Origin: a virus
Virus record (IMG/VR): IMGVR_UViG_3300035698_013387
Location: 1-20,153 of that record
Direction: 5' to 3' (one strand)
DNA length: 20,153 bases
The translations under genes and the position numbers were made by a program. Below are positions 11,546 through 19,277 of the stretch, piece after piece (positions within the stretch are counted from its first letter, which is position 1; each line of letters opens with the position of its first letter). The notes beneath the pieces are model-generated. The model had not been told where the DNA came from. It made no database searches and saw only the letters and a program-made list of their open reading frames with translations.

Positions 11546-13361
11546 TGAGTATCGTGATGGTGGTGAAGGATTTATAAAGTGGGCTGAAGAAAATGCGCGA
11601 CTACCTATTTATCCTGAAGGCTCTGATCTTCCGGAATGGTTTTTAATAAGTGAGCTTCCAGATACTAAAAATCCCGATACAAATAGATCATACCACGATA
11701 TATGGGAAGCTCAGAAAGAAATACTTAGAGATGCTTTAAGGATGGAAAACGGTAGGTTCGTGCATAGGTTGATCGTATTCTGCTGGCCTCGTGGTGAAGG
11801 TAAGTCAATTATCGTTTGTCTAATAAAGATATGGAAGTTTGTTTGCTGGATAGATCATAAGATCGTATTAGGTGCAAATTCAAAGGACCAGGTTAAATTC
11901 GTTCATTATGATATTATCCGGGATATCATAGTAAACTCACCAAATATATTAGCCGAAGTTGGTCTGGGTAATGTAAAGCAAAAAGAAATAAGCTTAACTG
12001 ACGATAAGAAAACAGTAAGGTCTTTTATAAGAACTATCAGTTCCTTCACTGGTATCGTATCAAATGTTAACGGCTACACCTTCTCTGAAATGTTCGATAT
12101 GAAGAATCCCCGCTTTTTTGTTCAGCTTGATGGTTCTATCCGTAATATTCCAAATGCCTTCGGTTGTATTGACTCCACAGTTTCTGCAAAAGATCATATT
12201 CTGTATAAATTATATAAAACGTACCAGGAAAACAAAGATCCTACTCTATACTTCTCATATCGATATAGCGAAAAAGGAAGTGTAGAGGATTATTGGAATC
12301 CTAATATGCACCAGCAACAGCTTGATTCATACCGGGCAAAGTTCCCTATGGGAGATTTTGAAAGATATTTCCAGAATCTCTGGTCAGCTGGAGCTGAAAG
12401 AGTGTTTACAGATGAAATGATTGAAGCCACTAATTACCTTGGCTCCGATAGAACAATTAACACACACAAGACGGTTATTGAATTAATCTCTAAGAGAAAT
12501 AAGATTATTAATACTGAGACAAAACTTATAGAAGAGGGGGGCTTGCCTTCTTTCGAGTTAGATACTGAAAGATACCTTAAAGAAGTAGACGACAGGCTAT
12601 GGCCTGTAAACGATATATATCAATTGGAATCACCTTATGGATCAATTCAGGCAGCAGAAATAAAAGATGTTTCTACATTGTCCGATATATACGATACGGA
12701 TTGGGCTGTCCTTGCAGGATTTGATAGGGCTGATCCAATGAAAACAAGAACTGGTGCAAGAACCATAACAGGAGCAGTTGCAAAAGGCTTAGTTGGAAGT
12801 AGGTCTCATCCTTTTCTTGATGAAAATGTTGTCCCGCTTTATATTTATTTACTTCTTGGCATAAGAAACATAGAAGATCATTCGTTAAGTGGTATAAAGA
12901 ACTTCTTTAATGAAGTTCATAACGAATATGATGGCCTGGACGTTATAGGATCAGAGAGGTGGGGAGCTTGGGATTTAGCTCCATGGTGTGAAGAGAATGA
13001 TATCGCCCTGGACCTATGGGCAACGAACTACAATATTCAGAAAACTATGTTCACAGAGGTATATACAGTATTTCAAAAAGGACGGTTCAAGACTCCAACC
13101 ATAGGTATTCCCGGTTCTAAGCAAGACGATATACTAAAAGAAGAGGCTGCTTTATTTGACCATGATACTGATAAAAGGTGGTTCGGTAGTCCAGAGAAGA
13201 ATGAGAAATATGGAACTCAGGATGATGCAATGTTTATGCTGGGTGCCGCAATGTATGCAGGTAGAAACTTAGGAGTATCAGATTTTAGAATCAGAAGTGG
13301 AGCTATCAATTTTGGAGATTTCTTCACAAACGATAGAAACTTAGGAGATTACGATAAATAA
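11529..13361 (+). CDS. terL: terminase large subunit
   Basis: ATP-driven DNA packaging motor and nuclease. The Walker A motif is WPRGEGKS (residues 86-93) in the usual position after an N-terminal adaptor region. The nuclease half starts at about residue 395 with the acidic motif GFDRADP (Asp399), followed by a segment with IGSERWGAWD (about 473-482) and a late acidic pair GTQDDAM (Asp565, Asp566) that would complete the metal site. A canonical Walker B acid pair is not obvious, and FSEMFDM may be its place. At 610 residues it is slightly long for TerL. AAGGAGG at 11513-11519 supports ATG 11529. It would dock on the portal encoded next. Confidence 0.85.
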   Translation: MTMIRDEYRDGGEGFIKWAEENARLPIYPEGSDLPEWFLISELPDTKNPDTNRSYHDIWEAQKEILRDALRMENGRFVHRLIVFCWPRGEGKSIIVCLIKIWKFVCWIDHKIVLGANSKDQVKFVHYDIIRDIIVNSPNILAEVGLGNVKQKEISLTDDKKTVRSFIRTISSFTGIVSNVNGYTFSEMFDMKNPRFFVQLDGSIRNIPNAFGCIDSTVSAKDHILYKLYKTYQENKDPTLYFSYRYSEKGSVEDYWNPNMHQQQLDSYRAKFPMGDFERYFQNLWSAGAERVFTDEMIEATNYLGSDRTINTHKTVIELISKRNKIINTETKLIEEGGLPSFELDTERYLKEVDDRLWPVNDIYQLESPYGSIQAAEIKDVSTLSDIYDTDWAVLAGFDRADPMKTRTGARTITGAVAKGLVGSRSHPFLDENVVPLYIYLLLGIRNIEDHSLSGIKNFFNEVHNEYDGLDVIGSERWGAWDLAPWCEENDIALDLWATNYNIQKTMFTEVYTVFQKGRFKTPTIGIPGSKQDDILKEEAALFDHDTDKRWFGSPEKNEKYGTQDDAMFMLGAAMYAGRNLGVSDFRIRSGAINFGDFFTNDRNLGDYDK

Positions 13362-13367
13362 TTTTAC

Positions 13368-13396
13368 TTGACACAGTATAAAAGATATGCGATATG
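13368..13396 (+). promoter_or_regulatory. possible promoter for the head genes
   Basis: A consensus TTGACA at 13368-13373 begins just after the TerL stop. At 17 bp the -10 would be GATATG (13391-13396), a weak match, so activator help or another -10 is possible. Transcription would start near 13403. Confidence 0.4.
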
Positions 13397-13446
13397 TGAC
13401 CTTTAATTAACGTTAACTTAACGTAAACTTATTAAATTGAAGGTCA
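13397..13446 (+). promoter_or_regulatory. hairpin sequestering the portal ribosome binding site
   Basis: TGACCTTTAATT (13397-13408) pairs with AATTGAAGGTCA (13435-13446) over 12 bp with one G-U pair. The 3' arm contains the GAAGG ribosome binding site and the A of the portal ATG. The loop carries the GTTAAC box. Confidence 0.6.
13407..13422. promoter_or_regulatory. GTTAAC box, portal copy
   Basis: TTAACGTTAACTTAAC is the exact reverse complement of 2983-2998. It lies downstream of the TTGACA element, near the expected transcription start, a position typical of a repressor operator. It overlaps the 5' arm of the hairpin above. Confidence 0.5.
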
Positions 13447-15047
13447 TGGCTAACAATGACGATCTTGAGTTAACAGAAGAACAAGATATCAAAGACCAAT
13501 TTGCTACTCCGTGGCAATATGGCCCTGGTGTCAAACAGTATGTTGACGCTGACGGTGCTCCTATCCGAATCTCCTCCTCAGATAAATCAGACCCAGAATT
13601 AACCCGCCAAGTATTACAATCTCGTTGCTGGGAAAAGTTCCAATTAAATCCTCATGTGAATACAAGTGTAAGAGGCATAGTCGGTAGAGTTACTGGCGAT
13701 GGCTTTGGCGCTTTTTCTGATGAACAGAAAATCCAAGAGGTAATAGATGAAGTAGAACTTGATCCCAGGAACAGACTATATGACTACTGGAGACAGTTTG
13801 TTGGAAGATCCTTTATTGAAGGGGAGCTGTTCTTACGGCTGACAATACATGATAATGGATTTATAGAGATAGACTTCATTGATCCCAGCGCTGTAACCGG
13901 AGCAAGTGGAGATGGTGTTATATTCCATTCGAGAAAACCCAATCTACCTCTTTTCTATTGTTTAGAGTATGAAGATACCAACGGACATACAGTTAAAGAA
14001 CAAGTTCCTTCCATATTTGTTGCAAGATATCCAGACCTTCTTGAAGATGCCAAGAAAAATAATAACTTCAGTGTCAGTGAGCAGCAGAACAGTAAATCCC
14101 GTAAAAAGATATATAAGCAGTTTGGTGGGTTTCGCAGCTTCATGATATTTTGGAACAAAGGCTTCGTAGTAAAAAGAAACATATCTCATTTAAGAACAGT
14201 TCTGGAATGGCTTGAATATTGGGAAGACCTTAAAAAATACGAAATAGATCATAAGAAGAGTTCCGGTGCTTATCTCTGGGTAGTGAAAATAAGTAATATG
14301 AAAACCTGGAAAACCTGGTTAAGCCTTACGGATGATGAAAGAGCAAAAAGCGGGATAGCTACTGTAAAAACCCCTGGCAGTACATTGGTTTTGGGGCCCG
14401 ACATGGACCTTACCGCGACCAACCCACAGTTGCCTAAGATATCCGATAGTGATACAGACATACTACACATGGTAACATCAGGCTTGAATGAGGAAGAAGG
14501 TGTTACAACCGGACAATCAACAGGAACCTTTGCTTCTGTTAAAGCCTCAAGAGGGCCAATGAGTGACAGGACCACTGATGAAGTTACTTATTTTGCCAGA
14601 TTCTACAGGTATGATTTTTGGGGAAGTATCTTTTTCTTAAAATCAGCGGTTACTGATTTCCCAAAAACATTTAAAGTAAAAGAAGCGGTTTCATTTGACG
14701 ATAAACAGAAGCCTGTATTCAAGGATATTGAATATAGTCCGGAACGTGTAATAGAACTATCCTTCCCTACATCTGAAATAGATAGTCCGGAAGCGGTGGC
14801 GAAAGCAACTCTTGGAGTAAAGCACGGATCGTTGTACGACCAGGCCGGATTGCCGATGGCCTCTTTAGTTAAAAAGCTTGGATTCGGTAATTATAAAAAA
14901 GCTCGATTGCAGAAGGCAACGGAAGAAGAAAGATACCCCGCTCTTGCATCAGCAGTAGATGAAGGTGATCAAGAGAAAGAAATAGAACCAGGTAAAGATA
15001 AAAATAAAAAGAAAGATGAAAAAAAAGATGACACTAACAAGGAATAA
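13446..15047 (+). CDS. portal protein
   Basis: Dodecameric ring at the capsid vertex through which DNA enters, and docking site for TerL. The assignment rests on a portal-like pattern: an early core (NPHVNTSVRGIVGRVTGDGF), an EGELFLRL segment, IDFIDPSAV, a long wing-to-stem region with LRTVLEWLEYWEDLKKY, then LNEEEGVTTGQSTGTFASVK before the last domain, and its place right after TerL. It is 533 residues, a normal portal length. The C-terminus is a Lys/Asp-rich disordered tail. The start is unusual: ATG 13446 has GAAGG only 2 nt upstream and both lie inside a hairpin; TTG 13437 is a poorer alternative. Confidence 0.85.
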   Translation: MANNDDLELTEEQDIKDQFATPWQYGPGVKQYVDADGAPIRISSSDKSDPELTRQVLQSRCWEKFQLNPHVNTSVRGIVGRVTGDGFGAFSDEQKIQEVIDEVELDPRNRLYDYWRQFVGRSFIEGELFLRLTIHDNGFIEIDFIDPSAVTGASGDGVIFHSRKPNLPLFYCLEYEDTNGHTVKEQVPSIFVARYPDLLEDAKKNNNFSVSEQQNSKSRKKIYKQFGGFRSFMIFWNKGFVVKRNISHLRTVLEWLEYWEDLKKYEIDHKKSSGAYLWVVKISNMKTWKTWLSLTDDERAKSGIATVKTPGSTLVLGPDMDLTATNPQLPKISDSDTDILHMVTSGLNEEEGVTTGQSTGTFASVKASRGPMSDRTTDEVTYFARFYRYDFWGSIFFLKSAVTDFPKTFKVKEAVSFDDKQKPVFKDIEYSPERVIELSFPTSEIDSPEAVAKATLGVKHGSLYDQAGLPMASLVKKLGFGNYKKARLQKATEEERYPALASAVDEGDQEKEIEPGKDKNKKKDEKKDDTNKE

Positions 15048-15084
15048 GTGGGTACTGTTGAGGACGGCCACCCTTAATAGTTAA

Positions 15085-15133
15085 ATTAAGAGGAGGCAAG
15101 CGATGCCTCTACTCATTCTTGTCTTCTCTTAAT
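15085..15133 (+). promoter_or_regulatory. 16-bp hairpin with leader ORF upstream of the protease
   Basis: ATTAAGAGGAGGCAAG (15085-15100) pairs without interruption with CTTGTCTTCTCTTAAT (15118-15133), two pairs being G-U. The left arm holds a strong AGGAGG. The 17-nt loop holds the ATG (15103) of a nine-codon reading frame (MPLLILVFS) that stops at 15130-15132. The true protease start lies 36 nt beyond with its own GGAGGAG. Confidence 0.65.
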
Positions 15134-15169
15134 GCCCTTCTTATAAGGCCTAAATTCTTGGAGGAGAAA

Positions 15170-16366
15170 ATGGAACACAAAAAGATGCCAAAGGGTGCAC
15201 TGCACTTTATTGATCATTCATGTGGTAATGTTAATGTCAAGTTTGCTGAAGGTGAAGAAGAGACTCCTCCAATCCTTGAAATGGTTGGATATTCAGGAGG
15301 TATAATCAAAGGTCACTGGTGGTGGGGAGACCTTGTAATTGATTTATCAGGAATGTCTTTTCCAAAAGCTAAGTATCCTATCCTTGAAGGTCATATGACA
15401 GCTTCAAAGATAGCCTTCACTGGTAAACCAATTATAACTCCGGATCATAAATTAACGATAAATCCCAAAACCACAGTGTTTGTTGATACAGAAGAAAGCG
15501 AGAAATTCCTTAAAGTATCCAGAAAGGGGTTTCCTTATGAAGCTTCAATATATGCTCAGCCTTCCACTATTGAGGAAGTTGGTAAAGGAGACACTGCGGA
15601 AGTAAATGGACTTAAGCTCAAAGGTCCTGCTACAATATGGAGAAAATCAACATTTAAAGAAGTATCAGTCGTTGTGTTTGGATATGATTCCAATACAAAG
15701 GCAGCAGCTTTTGGTCAAGGGGATATTGAAATTCCCATTGAAACACTGGGGACTATACCCAGCGATGATAATAACCTTAACGTAAAGGAGGTGAACAACG
15801 TGACATTCGAGCTTAACAAGTTTAAAGAAGAGAATCCTAATGATTATAAAGTTATTGAGGATTCGATTATGGCCGAGGCTACGACAAAGTTTCAGGGGCA
15901 GATTGATACTCTGACAACTGATAATGCAAGCCTCACAGAGAAACTTGCTGAGAAAGAGACTCAGAATCAGGGAATGGCTGAAAGAGTTCTTAAGCTGGAG
16001 AAGGTAGACGCTATCCGGGGTGAGAACGAATTATCAACCAGAGCTGATCAGATTTGGTCTGAAAAACTCAGCGCCAGCACTGTTGCTGAAAACCTTTATG
16101 ACAAATGCAAACCTCAGGTGAAGCATAGTAAGTTCATGAAGGACGGTAATGTTGACTGGGCGAAGTTCTCCGAAGCTGTTGATGCAGAGATCGTGGATTG
16201 GGTAGCGAAAGGTGCTACCGTTAGCGTTCTCGGTATGGGCATTAACACTAAGGATTCTTCTGGTAATGACTCTGATGAACTTAAACTACAGGAAAAAGCT
16301 GATGATGATCTGGCTGATGGCCTGTATTCTCTCGCTCCGGAACCTGAAGCGAGTAACGAAACATAA
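15170..16366 (+). CDS. prohead protease fused to scaffold, 398 aa
   Basis: GGAGGAG immediately before ATG 15170 decides the start over the in-frame TTG at 15119. Residues about 1-180 resemble HK97-type prohead serine proteases: ILEGHM (His75) and FPYEASIYAQP (Ser126) are candidate catalytic residues, followed by IWRKSTFKEVSVVVFGYD, typical of the EVSvV region. Residues about 211-398 are helical, with a coiled coil around 255-290 (LTEKLAEKETQNQGMAERVL), and fit a scaffold domain. The protease would clear the scaffold and mature the capsid. A strong internal start at 15800 allows the scaffold to be made separately. Confidence 0.8.
   Translation: MEHKKMPKGALHFIDHSCGNVNVKFAEGEEETPPILEMVGYSGGIIKGHWWWGDLVIDLSGMSFPKAKYPILEGHMTASKIAFTGKPIITPDHKLTINPKTTVFVDTEESEKFLKVSRKGFPYEASIYAQPSTIEEVGKGDTAEVNGLKLKGPATIWRKSTFKEVSVVVFGYDSNTKAAAFGQGDIEIPIETLGTIPSDDNNLNVKEVNNVTFELNKFKEENPNDYKVIEDSIMAEATTKFQGQIDTLTTDNASLTEKLAEKETQNQGMAERVLKLEKVDAIRGENELSTRADQIWSEKLSASTVAENLYDKCKPQVKHSKFMKDGNVDWAKFSEAVDAEIVDWVAKGATVSVLGMGINTKDSSGNDSDELKLQEKADDDLADGLYSLAPEPEASNET
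15800..16366 (+). CDS. nested in-frame scaffold protein, 188 aa
   Basis: AAAGGAGGTGA at 15784-15794, a full-length ribosome binding site, lies 5 nt before GTG 15800, which is in frame with the protease gene (codon 211). The product would be the helical C-terminal domain alone, starting with TFELNKFKEENPNDYK, ending with an acidic tail. Overlapping protease and scaffold genes sharing a C-terminus are known from lambda (C and Nu3) and many other phages. The same binding site sequence precedes the decoration and capsid genes, which supports high expression. Confidence 0.75.
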   Translation: MTFELNKFKEENPNDYKVIEDSIMAEATTKFQGQIDTLTTDNASLTEKLAEKETQNQGMAERVLKLEKVDAIRGENELSTRADQIWSEKLSASTVAENLYDKCKPQVKHSKFMKDGNVDWAKFSEAVDAEIVDWVAKGATVSVLGMGINTKDSSGNDSDELKLQEKADDDLADGLYSLAPEPEASNET

Positions 16367-16382
16367 AAGGAGGTGAATTGAT

Positions 16383-17069
16383 ATGGTATTAGGAACTACC
16401 CCTTATATTAACAAAGGCGGTCAGTCTGATCCTAAGCGTATCTGGTATGACTCAGAAAACGCTCAGACTTTTCCTGTAACTGTACCCGCTGGGTATGGTG
16501 TTTTATCTGCCGGACAGGTTATGGGTATTATAACCGAAAGTACGAGCAGAGTGAACTATGCTGTTCCGTATGTCCCGGGTGATACTGCCGGGAGGCTTAC
16601 CGCCTCTCTCGCTAATGTGCCTGGTCTTGCGTATTTGGTTGCCGATGCAGAGGTTAATAAATTAGCCTATGTCAGACTAGAAGACAGCTACAAGTTTGCT
16701 GTTGGAGATCATCTTGTCTTAAATGATAGCGATGGTGACAAAACTGACCTCGGAGCAATCGTATCCATTGACAGGACCACATACAGTCAGATGGCTCTTA
16801 TCACAGTAACCAATAATCTTGCAGCTGATACAGTTGCAAAGGGCGCTGCTATCTATATTCAGACAGCAACCGCAACCCCTTTCATCGAAGCAAAAGGTAT
16901 TTTGCTTGGATCTATTGACACAGGAGTTGGCGAATTCGCCAAAGGCGGTCAGGGTACAATGGTAGTTAAAAACGCTACTGGTTACAAAAACAGCCTTTAC
17001 AATTACAACTCAGATGTTCTCACCGATCTCTCTTGGGGGTTCGAGCTGGGCAACTATCTGTATCTCTAA
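16383..17069 (+). CDS. head decoration protein candidate, 228 aa
   Basis: AAAGGAGGTGA at 16366-16376 is ideally spaced to ATG 16383. The protein is beta-rich, Gly/Ala/Thr-rich, without Cys or membrane segments. Place between scaffold and major capsid protein is the usual position of the decoration or head-stabilising protein (lambda D position). Residues about 98-160 (YKFAVGDHLVLNDSDGDK, then AIVSIDRTT, then LAADTVAKGAAIYI) look like a small beta-domain similar to the insert in the capsid protein next door. The assignment is from context and composition, not from a recognised family. Confidence 0.6.
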   Translation: MVLGTTPYINKGGQSDPKRIWYDSENAQTFPVTVPAGYGVLSAGQVMGIITESTSRVNYAVPYVPGDTAGRLTASLANVPGLAYLVADAEVNKLAYVRLEDSYKFAVGDHLVLNDSDGDKTDLGAIVSIDRTTYSQMALITVTNNLAADTVAKGAAIYIQTATATPFIEAKGILLGSIDTGVGEFAKGGQGTMVVKNATGYKNSLYNYNSDVLTDLSWGFELGNYLYL

Positions 17070-17086
17070 AAAGGAGGTGACAAGAT

Positions 17087-18313
17087 ATGACTATATCTGT
17101 AAGTGGAATACCGATTCTTCGTTTGACTGTGCTTAATAAGTTGATCACAAAATATCTAACGCCTCCCAATCTGGTTCTCAGTAAGATATTCAAGCAGGTT
17201 AATTATGAGTCTGATGCTATCGAATGGGAATCTCAGATAGGCAGTAGAGGGTTGACCCCCTTTGCGGCGGAAGATGGTACATCGCCAAATGCGTCTGTTC
17301 CGGGCGTAGCCCAGAATGAGGCACAGGCGGCTTTCTGGAAGGAAAGAACATTCTTCGGAGTGTCTTTTCTAAACAATATACGTCAGCCAGGAACTGACAG
17401 GAAATATCAGCAAGCTTCAAGGACACTGGCAAATCAGTCTCGTAACTTGAGCAACCGCGCGTATCGGCGAAAAGAGTGGATGATATCACAGATGTTGTGT
17501 AATGATGGCTTTACTTATAAAGACAAGAACGGCCATTATATTACCATCGACTATGGTATCCCTGACGACAACAAATCCACATTGACCGCTGACTACAAGT
17601 GGAGCAATGGTACGAAACGAGATATCCAGGGAGATATCTTTGATGCCAAGTTGCAGGTTTCTAATGACAATGCCGGAATACTGGCAAATGCCATTTTCAC
17701 AACGGAAGTTCTGAAGTACATGGTCTTTGACCCGTCCATTCAGACGCTGTTGCAGAAATCTTCATTCGGTGAAGGCGATTTATTCGCAAGGCCTCTTCCC
17801 GTACTGGGATCATTGCTGGGTATTGGTAACATGATACTCTATGATGAAGCGTACCAAATCAGGGCGTACCTGACAACAGCTCTGACATCCGGAGCTGGTC
17901 CTCATACTGTTTATGTAGATGAAACCACTGATTTTGAGGTGGGCGGAACTTTGACAGTTATGGACTTGTCTGCAAGGACAAAAGAAACCTTAACCATCAC
18001 AGCAGTCGATACGGATGCTGGCACAATAACCGCTACCGGGACATTATCCTCAAGTTACAAAGCTTCAGAGGACTATGTTTACATGACCAAGAAGTTCATC
18101 CCGATCACTAAGTTCATCATGTGGGCAAGCACAGTTGACGGCGCTCCTATTGCCGAATACATGAAAGCTCCTCACGAACTGTCAAGGAAATGGGGCCAGC
18201 AGATGGATCGCTGGACTAAGACTGATCCTGACGGTATGTATCTTAGGGTTGAGGATAAGGGTCTCCCGGTTCTCTATCACGAGGATGCTGTTTATCAACT
18301 AACGGTAGCCTAA
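17087..18313 (+). CDS. major capsid protein, lambda gpE family
   Basis: Forms the icosahedral shell (HK97 fold). The signature of the phage major capsid protein E family is clear: RAYRRKEWMISQMLCNDGF (residues 125-142), followed by YITIDYGIP, a later WSNGT segment, and IFTTEVLKYMVFDP. AAAGGAGGTGA (17070-17080) gives strong translation. Length is 408 residues against roughly 340 for lambda E. The extra length is explained by an apparent beta-rich insertion at residues about 264-332, between LYDEAYQIR and KKFIPITKFIMW. It is flanked by the decoration protein and further head genes. Confidence 0.85.
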   Translation: MTISVSGIPILRLTVLNKLITKYLTPPNLVLSKIFKQVNYESDAIEWESQIGSRGLTPFAAEDGTSPNASVPGVAQNEAQAAFWKERTFFGVSFLNNIRQPGTDRKYQQASRTLANQSRNLSNRAYRRKEWMISQMLCNDGFTYKDKNGHYITIDYGIPDDNKSTLTADYKWSNGTKRDIQGDIFDAKLQVSNDNAGILANAIFTTEVLKYMVFDPSIQTLLQKSSFGEGDLFARPLPVLGSLLGIGNMILYDEAYQIRAYLTTALTSGAGPHTVYVDETTDFEVGGTLTVMDLSARTKETLTITAVDTDAGTITATGTLSSSYKASEDYVYMTKKFIPITKFIMWASTVDGAPIAEYMKAPHELSRKWGQQMDRWTKTDPDGMYLRVEDKGLPVLYHEDAVYQLTVA

Positions 18314-18330
18314 AGGAAAGGAGGGAGACT

Positions 18331-18804
18331 ATGAAAAAATTAAAAGGTCTCTTTTCTGATCCTTCGGAAATGAGTCGCGGTGCCGCCAATATGCTGATTC
18401 CGATGTCATCTAAGTTCTCCGGTGAGTTAGTTTTAGACCGGGACACTCTTGTTGGTGCTCCTGGAAGCGGAGGAAGGGTATCTAACGTTTGGCTATCCGT
18501 TGAAGCCAGTGGTAAAGATGACTCTGCTACCTTGCAGGTCGCTGGTGACATTATGATAAACGGAACAAGCTGTCTCACAACTCAGCCCGTAATTGCTCAT
18601 GTTAGCGGTGAAGCTTCACAACAGAAAACAACCGTTATAACTGGCGATACAGGCATAACTCAGGCTGTTATGGATTCTGACAATAACGAGTTTTCTCCTG
18701 GGGATGTAATTACGGGTCTGCTTGATTTAACCCGTACTACTTCTCCCACTACGGAGATTCTAAACCCTGTTATGGTTGTAGAATTTGAGCCTGCAATTAA
18801 TTAA
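18331..18804 (+). CDS. head-associated structural protein, 157 aa
   Basis: AAAGGAGGGAG precedes ATG 18331. After a short basic N-terminus (MKKLKGLF) the protein is beta-rich and Ser/Thr/Gly-rich, with no Cys pair, ending in a hydrophobic strand (NPVMVVEFEPAIN). This composition fits a virion protein. Location right after the capsid protein suggests a decoration, spike or head-completion role. No family recognised; the neighbouring decoration candidate does not share obvious motifs with it. Confidence 0.6.
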   Translation: MKKLKGLFSDPSEMSRGAANMLIPMSSKFSGELVLDRDTLVGAPGSGGRVSNVWLSVEASGKDDSATLQVAGDIMINGTSCLTTQPVIAHVSGEASQQKTTVITGDTGITQAVMDSDNNEFSPGDVITGLLDLTRTTSPTTEILNPVMVVEFEPAIN

Positions 18805-18818
18805 GGAGGATTTAATCG

Positions 18819-19271
18819 ATGGACATCGAAAAAGTTAGAGTTTTGACTACATTAAAAGCTGGAAGCACGATTTACAAAAAGGGGACTATTTATCCTCAAG
18901 GTGGAGCGCAAATTCCGGCTGACCTTATTTCCGAGGTTAGGAAAAATACAGGAACGGTGGAGGTCTTGTCTTCGTCACAAACAGTTGAAGAAAAGGCTTC
19001 CGCTAATCCTGCACCAAAAGAAGGCATTTTTTGTCCTTTTTGCGAGCATGATGAATTCAAGTCACTTCCGGCATTGAAGACTCATCTGACCAAAAAGTGT
19101 ATGCGTAAGGACGACGATCCTGAAGAAACAGGCGCAGAAACAGAAACAGGTGCAGGCGAAATTGAGAAAGATGATGAAAAGAAAGATGATGAAAAGAAAG
19201 ATGAAACTCAAACTGGGTCAATCGGAACCGGGATATTTACTCCACCGGAAAGTGGCCTGAAGGATGAGTAA
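18819..19271 (+). CDS. C2HC zinc-finger head protein, 150 aa
   Basis: AAGGAGG precedes ATG 18819. Residues 1-51 form a small beta-domain with YKKGTIYPQGGAQIP and GTVEVL. Residues 72-94 are a single zinc finger, CPFCEHDEFKSLPALKTHL, with ligands Cys72, Cys75, His89, Cys94 (C-x2-C-x13-H-x4-C). The remainder is an acidic low-complexity tail with KDDEKKDDEKKDE repeats. Zinc fingers are uncommon among head/neck proteins, which makes the function unclear. The gene lies 14 bp after the previous one and 6 bp before the next. Confidence 0.65.
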   Translation: MDIEKVRVLTTLKAGSTIYKKGTIYPQGGAQIPADLISEVRKNTGTVEVLSSSQTVEEKASANPAPKEGIFCPFCEHDEFKSLPALKTHLTKKCMRKDDDPEETGAETETGAGEIEKDDEKKDDEKKDETQTGSIGTGIFTPPESGLKDE

Positions 19272-19277
19272 CAGCAA

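Noticed and set aside
13955-14575. Minus-strand reading frames inside the portal gene
   Set aside because: All are antisense to a well-supported gene and have no ribosome binding sites.
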